From assembly GCA_963803295.1 (NCBI GenBank), contig CAWDMC010000022.1, positions 590,256 to 654,255 of the forward strand: a stretch of 64,000 nucleotides of DNA, read 5' to 3'. The notes under the pieces are model-generated. The model made no database searches and had not been told where the DNA came from. It saw nothing but the letters and a program-made list of their open reading frames with translations. This stretch comes from CAWDMC01 sp963803295 (GTDB taxonomy: Bacteria; Acidobacteriota; Terriglobia; UBA7540). Shown here one piece after another: positions 56,457 through 64,000 of this stretch. Both the position numbers and the translations under genes were made by a program. How positions within the stretch are numbered: the stretch's first letter is position 1; each line of letters begins with the position of its first letter.

Positions 56457-59324
56457 CTATCGGGCAGGCGGCATTTGGACCTGCCGGAGATCCGCATTCC
56501 AGGCGCCCACGGTCACCAGCGCTCTCGATCGTGTGGCGGGGTCGCGCCAGCGGACGTTGAGGTCGATCGTGCGCTCTTCCCCGGGCATCAGCCACAGGTC
56601 GTTATCCGTGCCGTAGAACGCTCTTCTGGCCCCAGCGATGTCCACGTGGGCATTGAACGCCGGACTTGCCCCCGTGTTGCGCACTCGCACGCGGAAGCTG
56701 CTTTCGCGGTCGCTGATATCCTTGCGAGAAATCACCACCAGATCCAGGCTCGTGCGCACTGCAGCCACCTGAGGCCGTAGCCAAGGGCAGTGTACAAAGT
56801 TCAGTGAGGGTTGAGGCAGGCCGCGATACTTGGCCCGGAAATCCGGATCGCTCATCAGCTCGAGACACCGTGGCCAGTAAACGGATCGCGACACCAGGCT
56901 GCCGTCCGCACGCCTCGCCTCCGCGACCACGAAAAAGAACTTGTCTTCGAGGCTGTCAGGAATCGTAAATTCGCCCATCTCCAGGCCTTTGGCAGACGGT
57001 CCTGGCGGAACATCCGTCTGACGTTTCTGGCTCCACAATGGATGGAACTGCTGGTCGAGAATTTGAACCGATACCGTCAGGGCGGCGAGAGCGGTCGGCG
57101 GGGCGTGTACCACACTGAGTGAGATTGGCAGCTTCTCCCCTTTGGCCCAAACCAGCGCCGGGAGCCGCACCACGATGTGGGTGGGCTCATAGGTGCGCTT
57201 CAGCGTGTAGTAGGAAGACGTGGGTTGATCGAGCCCGTCGATGAACATGAAGAACTGGATGGGCCAGGGCACAGTAAGTGACCACGGCATCAGTCCCGTC
57301 GTAACAGGATAGTTCGCCTGAGTGAGGTCCGAGAGGATCTGGGCGAATTCCGCCGCCGCCGTTTGGGTGGCGCTCGAGAACCCGCTCAGGTCGGCTTTCG
57401 ACAGATCGTCCATCTGAGAGGCACGGTTGAGCAGAGCACGAGGCTCCTGACCCTGATACTCAAGCATGTGGTGGATAAACTCGGGATGGCGATCGGCGTA
57501 GCCCTTGCTGAAGATATCCTGAAACGAACCCTTGAGCTCCTCGGGATCGATGACTTCCAAGAGTGACTCCGGTTCCGGCATGTTATACATACCGGTCTCA
57601 CTGATAAAGGGCACCCAACGATAGAGATGGCCATACCAGGTGGGATCCATGTCGGTGTAGATGTGGACGTCGCCGGGGTCGGGAGTGGTGCGGAGAAACA
57701 TCCGGGTTCCATCGAAATCGCGTACCGCCCGCTCCAGGATGCCGATGGTCGCAGTATTGCCCGTGTCATAAGGATTGAACTCATTTCCGCCACACCAGAC
57801 GGCGAGTGAAGAGTGGTTGCGCAGCCGGAAGATGGTCTGAAGCACTTGCGATTCCCAGACGTCCTGGGGCCAGCCCGGAGTATCTTCGTTTCCGATCGGG
57901 AAATCCTCCCAGACCATGATCCCGAGCCGGTCGCACAGTTGAAAGAACCCGTCAGTCTCCGGATTGCCTCCTCCCCACACCCGGATCAGTTGGATGTTCG
58001 CGCTTCGAGCTGCTCCGAGAAGCCAGCGGTATTTCTCCGCCGGAAGGTGCAGCAGGACGTCCAAGGGCCAGGCCCAGTTGATACCCTTCACAAAAAGCGG
58101 ACGGCCGTTGACGACGAACTGCCAATCCGTCCAGCGGTCCTGAGTCTGCGGCCCGGGTGTGGGAACCCTCTCGATGGTGCGAATACCGTAGTCGAACTCG
58201 ATCCGGTCAATGGCGTTTTCCCGTTGAAGCAGAGTAAGACGCACCCGGTACAGGCTGGGCTCGCCCATGCCGTTTGGCCACCAGAGACGCGGCGAAGAAA
58301 CCGGGAGTAGTCGTGATATCCAATTCCGCCCTTCGTACGCTTTGAGGGGCCAGCTTCGCTTCACTACCGCCCGAGATGTACTCTTGTCGGTCAACTCGAC
58401 CTGCAAGGATAGTCCCGGTTCCACCGCTTTTGCCTTCGACGAATCGGGGATGGTCGTTAATTGCACTCCATTCCAGGGATGGATCTCGGTGCCCACGGCG
58501 GTGGTATCTGCCAGGACTTCAACCTTCAGCCGGAGCGACGCCTCGGCCATAGTAGCCTTCTCCGTGACCAGGAAAGGCCTGGCAAGATGTACTTTCGGAA
58601 CTATTTCCAGCCTGACGTCTTGCCAGATGCCGAGTGGCTCGAGCTCACGGGGGTCGATGCCACTGGCAGTTGTGACGTACTTGGTGCCACCCGCACTTCC
58701 CCACGGCAGGATAACTTTTCCGGTGTCGTCAGGATTCCAATTTTGGACGCCATAGCTGCCGGCTTTGACTTCGACAGTGATTTGATTGGTTTGGCCGAAA
58801 TGCAGCCAACGGCTCACCTCGACGTGGGGACCGCCGAACATCCCTTCGTGACGGCCAATCAGCGTGCCGTTCAACCAGATTCTTGAGTAGTATCCGACCC
58901 CATCGAAGCATAGGAAAACGTAATCATCCTTCGCTGCGGCTGGAACCTCGAACTGCCGCTGGTAATACCAGACTTTGTCGGGGACCCAGGCGTATTGGCG
59001 GGTGTTCAGGTGGGCATAGGGATAAGGCAAGACGCCCGCCTGGTAAAGTGCCCATTGGGCCGACGTGGGTACTTCCGCCCGGATCCATTTCTGCTGGTCC
59101 AGATCTCCGGCCGTGCCTATGGCCGTGTCACGATAGCCCAATTTCCACACCCCGTTCAACGACAGATGCTGCTCACCTGCTCGCGGATCGACATAGTAGG
59201 GTTGCCAAAGAGGGTTGCCATCCGGCTGTTGGGCTTGGGCGGGTTGCTGGGCCTTCAGAACATGGCGGCCACTACTGAATAGCAGAATTGCCAGAAACGT
59301 CAATCGATAGGCTCGGGATCTCAT
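56457..59324 (-). CDS. Exported GH2 glycosidase (beta-mannosidase / exo-glucosaminidase type)
   Basis: Enzyme of 955 residues with a signal peptide (RLTFLAILLFSSGRHVLKAQ). Order: sugar-binding domain (residues ~50-220, YYSRIWLNGTLIGRHEGMFGG), Ig-like domains, the (beta/alpha)8 domain with LIRVWGGGNPETDGFFQLCDRLGIMVWEDF, acid/base Glu in AVWCGGNEF and nucleophile Glu in FISETGMYNMPEP, then C-terminal beta domains. The layout matches the GH2 group of beta-mannosidases and exo-beta-glucosaminidases. ATG 59324 has GGAGGG five bases upstream. The stop is 39 bases from the convergent YfiR gene. Confidence 0.88.
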   Translation of the reverse strand: MRSRAYRLTFLAILLFSSGRHVLKAQQPAQAQQPDGNPLWQPYYVDPRAGEQHLSLNGVWKLGYRDTAIGTAGDLDQQKWIRAEVPTSAQWALYQAGVLPYPYAHLNTRQYAWVPDKVWYYQRQFEVPAAAKDDYVFLCFDGVGYYSRIWLNGTLIGRHEGMFGGPHVEVSRWLHFGQTNQITVEVKAGSYGVQNWNPDDTGKVILPWGSAGGTKYVTTASGIDPRELEPLGIWQDVRLEIVPKVHLARPFLVTEKATMAEASLRLKVEVLADTTAVGTEIHPWNGVQLTTIPDSSKAKAVEPGLSLQVELTDKSTSRAVVKRSWPLKAYEGRNWISRLLPVSSPRLWWPNGMGEPSLYRVRLTLLQRENAIDRIEFDYGIRTIERVPTPGPQTQDRWTDWQFVVNGRPLFVKGINWAWPLDVLLHLPAEKYRWLLGAARSANIQLIRVWGGGNPETDGFFQLCDRLGIMVWEDFPIGNEDTPGWPQDVWESQVLQTIFRLRNHSSLAVWCGGNEFNPYDTGNTATIGILERAVRDFDGTRMFLRTTPDPGDVHIYTDMDPTWYGHLYRWVPFISETGMYNMPEPESLLEVIDPEELKGSFQDIFSKGYADRHPEFIHHMLEYQGQEPRALLNRASQMDDLSKADLSGFSSATQTAAAEFAQILSDLTQANYPVTTGLMPWSLTVPWPIQFFMFIDGLDQPTSSYYTLKRTYEPTHIVVRLPALVWAKGEKLPISLSVVHAPPTALAALTVSVQILDQQFHPLWSQKRQTDVPPGPSAKGLEMGEFTIPDSLEDKFFFVVAEARRADGSLVSRSVYWPRCLELMSDPDFRAKYRGLPQPSLNFVHCPWLRPQVAAVRTSLDLVVISRKDISDRESSFRVRVRNTGASPAFNAHVDIAGARRAFYGTDNDLWLMPGEERTIDLNVRWRDPATRSRALVTVGAWNADLRQVQMPPAR

Positions 59325-59383
59325 ATGCACCCTCCGCGACGCCAACAGACCACCACGAACTGTCATCTTATGTCAAGAACACC

Positions 59384-59524
59384 TGAGCATTACAAATCAT
59401 CGTGACAGCCTTACTGTAGCGCCGGTGTCCTCACCGGCGTTCTCGGCGCTGAGAGCCTGCCCTGAGTGGAGCGAAGGGACAGCGCCGCTACAGAATTGAG
59501 CGTCACTGTCATTTGTAATGCTCA
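59384..59524. repeat. 141-base MITE-like element with perfect 14-base inverted ends
   Basis: TGAGCATTACAAAT (59384-59397) and its exact complement (59511-59524) bound the element; inner GTGAC blocks also match. It contains the 26-base CGCCGGTG core inverted (59414-59439). The copy at 49796-49909 aligns along almost its whole length. No coding capacity; no target duplication is obvious. Confidence 0.8.
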
Positions 59525-59685
59525 CTAGGTAGTGGGTCAGTCTCCGAGTGGCCGACTTCTGGGGAGCAGGGGCTGCACTCCTACAAGTAGGGCGTTTATC
59601 AGGCGGAATCCAGACTATTCTGGGCTTGCGGAGTGAAAACCAGACCCGTATCGCTCAGGTACGGTGTGTGACCGCTTGGAAATAG

Positions 59686-60786
59686 CTATTTAGAAGTGAG
59701 ATCAGCCGGAGGAGGAATATTTCGATTCTTAAGCCATTCCATATTGATGTTTTTGTTTACCTTATCGTGTGGGATCGTATCCAAATCGGGCATGAAAATC
59801 TGCAGACCAGCCTGGGGAGTCATGCGCGTATAGCCGTTCACAAGCTGCTCCTGATAGTGAGCCAGATCCAGATCGAACCAGGCGTCATCCGAAAGATCTA
59901 CCATGATGAGATCAACGTGGCGCATGGTCAGCTTTCCAAAGTCAATCGTGCCGCCATGAAGCTGGAGAAAATTACGCCACTGCGCGACCTGCGCTACGTC
60001 ATTTCGAACATTTCCGTATATTTCTTCGAAGTCAGGATTGACGATTCGTACGCTGGTCAGCTGCCCGCGAATGTGCGGTGGCGGCAGGAGCTGCTGCGGA
60101 TCCAAAAAGATGTCGTTGCCGGAAACCTGAATGCCGGGAGTATCCCCGGGATGGAAAAGACTGGAGATCGTGATGTGGAAGTTGCCCAGTAGACCCTTGA
60201 ACGGGATTTTCAGAAGGCTGAGTTTGGTGACGTGCAGTTGGATGCGATTCCCTGGGGCGACTGTGATCGTGGCGATCATCTCGACGGGAAGTGGAACTAT
60301 TTTATGGAGCGTTCCATGCAGCTTGATCTGATCGCCGTCGCCAGATAGGGTAATATTTGTCAGAGGAGAATTTGAAACTCCGTCATTTAGGAAGTTGCTG
60401 AGATCACCCACGTTCGTGCGGATCACGCCGGTTTTGATATCGAGAACAAATGAATCCGGATCGTCGAACGAGGGATTGGCGTTGCGTTTCAAGCGAACCA
60501 TTTGTCCGCGGAGCCAGCGAACATAGATACGAAACCCCGGACCCTTTCGCAGCTTCAGGTTGTGTGCATATACGGTCGTGGGCGCGGAGTCCGAGGCATC
60601 CCTTGTTTCAGGAATAAGGGCGGATGGTGCGCCCGATATAACAGCAGAGGGTGGAGGAGTGACGGATACAAGAGAGTCTGTGCCTTGTTTTGAGGATCGA
60701 AAATGCCAGGCCAGCAATATGAACAAGACGACAGCAACAGCGGCAATGGCAAGCCCGATTCGGGTACGCAATTCTGAGGATAACAT
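59686..60786 (-). CDS. Hypothetical membrane-anchored protein
   Basis: Protein of 366 residues with one N-terminal membrane helix (IGLAIAAVAVVLFILLAWHF) and a large outer domain rich in beta strands, for example LRKGPGFRIYVRWLRGQMVRLKRN, LPVEMIATITVAPGNRIQLHVTKLSLLKIPFKGLLGNFHITISSLF and DLIMVDLSDDAWFDLDLAHYQEQLVNGYTRMTPQAGLQIFMPDL. The middle part looks like a lipid-binding or translocation barrel, but no family is recognised. ATG 60786 is used. Confidence 0.75.
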   Translation of the reverse strand: MLSSELRTRIGLAIAAVAVVLFILLAWHFRSSKQGTDSLVSVTPPPSAVISGAPSALIPETRDASDSAPTTVYAHNLKLRKGPGFRIYVRWLRGQMVRLKRNANPSFDDPDSFVLDIKTGVIRTNVGDLSNFLNDGVSNSPLTNITLSGDGDQIKLHGTLHKIVPLPVEMIATITVAPGNRIQLHVTKLSLLKIPFKGLLGNFHITISSLFHPGDTPGIQVSGNDIFLDPQQLLPPPHIRGQLTSVRIVNPDFEEIYGNVRNDVAQVAQWRNFLQLHGGTIDFGKLTMRHVDLIMVDLSDDAWFDLDLAHYQEQLVNGYTRMTPQAGLQIFMPDLDTIPHDKVNKNINMEWLKNRNIPPPADLTSK

Positions 60787-61004
60787 AGTCTCACACAGTC
60801 AGACTCCCGTTGCCCGCCACCATTCTAGCTCCCGAATCTGGATTGGCCCTGGATGCATGGGCCGGAGTGTGGCCCGCAGCCAGCCTCGGCCTGAAAGCCA
60901 CATTCCGAGAAGGGCGTTTACCGGCAACCTGGCCGCTTCCGTCAACTTCCGAGTAGGGAACCCGGGACAGCGGACCCGGGAGAGGCACGATATTTCCGCT
61001 CTAT

Positions 61005-61887
61005 TCAAGAGGTAACGGCGCCCGAGCTGCCGGCAGGTTGGATTCCGTCGTAATCCCGAACCGGACGTGGCGGGTTACCCCAGTGGCCCTCGGGATCGCT
61101 GCCGCCGATCAGAATCCCCTCGTTATTCCAGCCCAGAGTGCCCCGCACATCGGGAGTGCAATAGCGCAGGGTCAACCCGCAGCGGCGGCGCTTCGAATGG
61201 TTGGCCTCGGAGCTATGCAGGAGCAGGTCGGAGTGGATGGAAACCTGGCCGGCCTTGAGTTCGTTCGAGACCACCGTTCCCATACTGTTCGGCGTTTTCA
61301 ACTGTTTGATCGAGCACGTTCTCTTCCTCGGCAGAGCTCCGCCGGTAGGTAAGATGACCCTTAAGATGGGAGCCGGCCACAAACTTCATGCAGCCGTTCT
61401 CCACATCGGCGTCGTCGATGGCCAACCATACCGTCAGGGTTTTGGAAGGGGTCAGAGGCCAGTAGGACGCGTCCTGATGCCACGCCACGATTTTGCCGTC
61501 CCCGGGCATTTTGCAGAAGAAATGCGCCCCCCACCCCACCACGTCCTCGCCGAGCAGGTCCTTGACGAGGGCGGTGATGCGCGGGTTGGTGATCAGGTCC
61601 CAAACGCGCGCGTATTTCATGTGGGCATGCTTCACCGAATAACTGCTGCCACCCTGGGCGAGCACGCGGCCGATGAGGGCGTCGACGAAAGTGCGCGTCT
61701 GGGCAATTTCCTCCGGCGAAAACACGCGAACGCCATTGATATAACCCTGGCTATTGAAGTGCGCGATTTGAGCGGGTGTCAGCACATTGGGATTCTGGAT
61801 CGTGCTGGGATGAAACGTGAGGTCCCGGTCCATGTGGGCCAATTGGTCTTGCGTAGGATAGGTCTTGAATTGGGGCGTGATGCTCAT
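61005..61887 (-). pseudogene. Phytanoyl-CoA dioxygenase (PhyH) family protein, frameshifted
   Basis: Fe(II)/2-oxoglutarate oxygenase. The first frame starts MSITPQFKTYPTQDQL and has FNSQGYINGVRVFSPEEIAQTR, the HxD iron site in AWHQDASYWPL and VWLAIDDADVENGCMKFVAGSHLKGHL. Near 61285 the frame shifts; the second frame continues GTVVSNELKAGQVSIHSDLLLHSSEANHSKRRRCGLTLRY, with the distal iron-binding His and the 2-oxoglutarate Arg region. The joined protein of about 290 residues is complete, so the indel may be an error. Confidence 0.83.
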
Positions 61888-62301
61888 AAAGACTCAGTCT
61901 TTGGTGTGTTCTAAATTTCCGTGCCGAGAACCGCGACAGGCTCCCACCCTGAAACTACTAGGATAACAGTTGTGACGAGGAGAGGGTAGCGCAGACGTAC
62001 GCGTTCTTGCGTTCGTCTGCGGCGCTTCGTCTGTCAACGGAGTTTCATCTCTGGATGTTAATATCATGGTTGATGTTTCTATGTTAAGAACCGCGGAGGG
62101 AGGCCAACTACGCCTACCTCCGCGCTACCCGCTTCTGGCGAGTCATGGGCTTGACCACGCCGAAAGCTGATCGAAGACATATAATGCTGCCGGTGCGTGG
62201 CGGGCCTCCTGCCCGTGTGGCGCATGCCCCACACGCACTGGGCTCGTAGACGGCAGGACACTTTATCGTTTACCAAAAGTGCGCGGGTGGAAAACCAGTC
62301 T
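61888..62301. other. Intergenic region with two hairpins
   Basis: 414 bases without a gene. Two 8-base stems are clear: CGCAGACG/CGTCTGCG (61990-62021) and CGCGGAGG/CCTCCGCG (62092-62124). They look like palindromic intergenic repeats; neither has a T run. Confidence 0.45.
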
Positions 62302-62923
62302 CTAAGCAGAAATAGACCATTGCGGGCGAAATGCGATAAGGCGATTTATTGTCCTATTGAGGCTCGTCGATGCCAACTTCGCGACATTCGGATTCCAACT
62401 CTGACTGACAAAACCGCCGGGACGCGCATTGTAGTTCGGTCCAACTTTGCTCGTGCTATGGGGGGGTGGACAAATATCATCGCGCACGCTTCTCTTGCGA
62501 GACGTGCGCGCGAGCTGAATCAATGTCTCCTTCGGTTTGGCCAGCTCTTCGACATCTTCGGGTATCTTCGCGGCACTAATACCGAGAAAAGACGCGAAGC
62601 CTTCGCGATCGGCAAGAACCCAAGCTTCAGCTTCGCGAACCGCAACACGGATCAATAGATTGTGGTGCTTTGGATGCGCCAGCCAATCAGAAATGAGAGC
62701 GGGGGGGCAATCGTACCTATCAAGATCTGTTCCCACTAAATATGGCACTCCCCTTGCGGCGTTGTTGAAGCCGTTGATGTTTTTCTTGAGGTATCCATTG
62801 CCACCGCGGTTGTAAATCGTTCCGGTGGCATACTCGTTTGGAATAGTCCGAAGTATTTTTAAGTGCCAGCAACTCTGTTAGCTCGTCCTCGAAGGCGAGG
62901 CTTAGAGGGATTGCAGGGCTCAT
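62302..62923 (-). pseudogene. TOPRIM-like partner of the ATPase, one-base frameshift
   Basis: The start MSPAIPLSLAFEDELTELLALK is followed, after an extra A in a run of five (near 62860), by ILRTIPNEYATGTIYNRGGN, then PYLVGTDLDRYDCPPALISDW and LLIRVAVREAEAWVLADREGF. The spacing of the Glu in AFEDELTE and the DxD in TDLDRYD fits a TOPRIM-type metal site. Joined length is about 206 residues. ATG 62923 overlaps the stop of the ATPase gene (ATGA). It resembles partner proteins of AAA ATPases in two-gene defence systems; the family name is not certain. Confidence 0.6.
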
Positions 62924-63420
62924 TCAAATAGATCCAGTTGTGCCATGTTACGGGGTACGACCCGTGGGAGTGCCGCATCGGCGATAGTTAGGCCACCTTG
63001 CAGCAAGTCCCTTATCTCACTAATTGAGGAGGCCAGCTCCACTCTCGTGCCGTCCTCGTCAGGCGTCAGCAGCAGTACCTCTTCGCCACTTATCCCCGCG
63101 TCGGAGAGTAGATCAGAACTGTGAGTACTGATCACTATCTGGCGCATCTGGCGTTTCTTCTGTTTCTGTACCCTGTACATCAACGCAGGCAACTTTCGAA
63201 TGATCCCGGAATTGAGCGAAAGCTCAGGCTCTTCGAGGAGTAGCATGGAGTCACTTTCCAGCAGAGACCATAGCAGTCCTATGAGGCGTAGGGTTCCGTC
63301 TGAGAACTGATCCTCTCTCTGCTTTGCGCCATGCGGGCGCCAGTGCTCGTACACAGCTTCCAAGTGAGGAATGCCCGTCTCGTCTTTAACGTCCGTGAGT
63401 TCCTTTAGGGGGTAGCGAAT
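62920..63420 (-). CDS. AAA (SMC/RecF-like) ATPase, C-terminal half only
   Basis: About 165 codons on the minus strand. The frame continues upstream of the GTG/ATG-like start at 63363 (AARAIRYPLKELTDVKDETGIPHLE), so this is the C-terminal part of a longer protein. It has the ABC-type signature FSDGTLRLIGLLWSLLES, Walker B MLLLEEPELSLN and the H-motif QIVISTHSSDLLSD. The Walker A half is missing because the sequence changes to a different gene at about 63410-63425. Coupled to the TOPRIM-like gene by a four-base overlap. Confidence 0.75.
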   Translation of the reverse strand: MRYPLKELTDVKDETGIPHLEAVYEHWRPHGAKQREDQFSDGTLRLIGLLWSLLESDSMLLLEEPELSLNSGIIRKLPALMYRVQKQKKRQMRQIVISTHSSDLLSDAGISGEEVLLLTPDEDGTRVELASSISEIRDLLQGGLTIADAALPRVVPRNMAQLDLFE

Positions 63421-63422
63421 CG

Positions 63423-64000
63423 CTCGAGCTGCCCACCCGAAAGGCCACCGAGGGCGCGGCCGGCGCGGACATCGGCAAGCTGCTCTCCGAGACCGGGCTG
63501 GTCACCACGACCCAGGTTTCGTGAATACCGCGGCGTGATACCTCTGCGATCACGTTCATCGACGGGGACGCCGGCATCCTGCGTTATCGCGGCTACCCGA
63601 TCGAAGAGCTCGCCGAGCGCCCCACGTTCATCCAGGTGGCTACCTGCTCATCTACGGCGAGCTCCCGAACGCGGCCAGCTCGCCGCTTTCGAGCGACCAC
63701 ATCCGCCAGCACACCCTGCTGCACGAGGACCTCAAGCGGTTCTTCGCCGGGTTCCCCAGCGATGCGCACCATGTCGGTGCTCTCCTCGGCGGTGTCGGCG
63801 CTGTCGACCTTCTACCAGGACTTCGTGGACCGTTTCGACCAGGATGACGTCGAGCTGTCGACCTAGCGGTGGCCCGCCAAGCTGCCGACCATCGCCGCCT
63901 ACGCCCACAAGAAGAGCGTCGGTCAGCCGTTCCTGTACCCCGACAACTCGCTCGGGCCTCGTCGAGAACTTCCTGCGGATGACGTTCGGGTTCCCCGCCG
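63423..64000 (+). pseudogene. gltA: Citrate synthase fragment of actinobacterial type, many frameshifts
   Basis: Spread over several frames: LELPTRKATEGAAGADIGKLLSETGLV, then PGFVNTA, SAITFIDGDAGILRYRGYPIEELAERPTFIQVA, LLIYGELP, HTLLHEDLKRFFAGFP and AAYAHKKSVGQPFLYPDNSLG near the window end. This is type II citrate synthase of the actinobacterial kind. At least five one-base changes break it, several in homopolymers. Base composition is distinctly more GC-rich than the rest. Most likely a chimeric, low-quality contig end. Confidence 0.75.

Overview
The window looks like one contig of a GC-rich soil-type bacterium, most likely an Acidobacteriota member. This is inferred from the split atp genes beside nuo, the secreted glycan enzymes, the many palindromic intergenic repeats and the style of the proteins; no rRNA or marker gene proves it. 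The last ~580 bases (from ~63420) read as an actinobacterial-type citrate synthase with many frameshifts and probably do not belong to the same genome.

Layout. 1-7095: end of the complex I operon (nuoH-J-K-L-M-N, with no nuoI between H and J). 7374-9351: F0 part of ATP synthase (atpZ-like, atpI-like, atpB, atpE); the c subunit carries the residues of a sodium-type site. 9804-18552: a sigma-54 activator, a sigma-54-type promoter, a STAS gene and a tripartite RND efflux operon whose adaptor and pump genes are broken by about nine small indels. 18778-25142: rhamnose transporter, large GH38 enzyme with a rhamnogalacturonan-lyase-like front module, and a TPR protein. 25488-33178: aconitase, M50 protease, and leuC/leuD separated by an IS110/IS1111-type element with a strongly folded right end (candidate bridge RNA). 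33276-35863: copper-binding protein, Tat-exported VCBS protein, TIGR01777 epimerase. 36766-40165 (minus): HlyD-ABC-permease exporter. 40638-42711 (minus): arginase coupled to a frameshifted D-Ala-D-Ala ligase. 42848-44074: a cluster of toxin-antitoxin genes, one pair intact and the others decayed. 44171-52206 (minus): beta-propeller glycosidase, asnS, TIM-barrel protein, gamma-glutamyltranspeptidase, two aldo/keto reductases. 52474-62301: truncated VapBC, DUF4126, TonB receptor plus YfiR, GH2 enzyme, PhyH oxygenase. 62302-63420 (minus): an ATPase plus TOPRIM-like pair resembling two-gene defence systems, cut by the chimeric junction.

Three kinds of small palindromic or MITE-like repeats are scattered between genes. 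Indels interrupt at least seven genes and several lie in homopolymer runs, so sequencing or assembly error must be considered before calling them biological pseudogenes.
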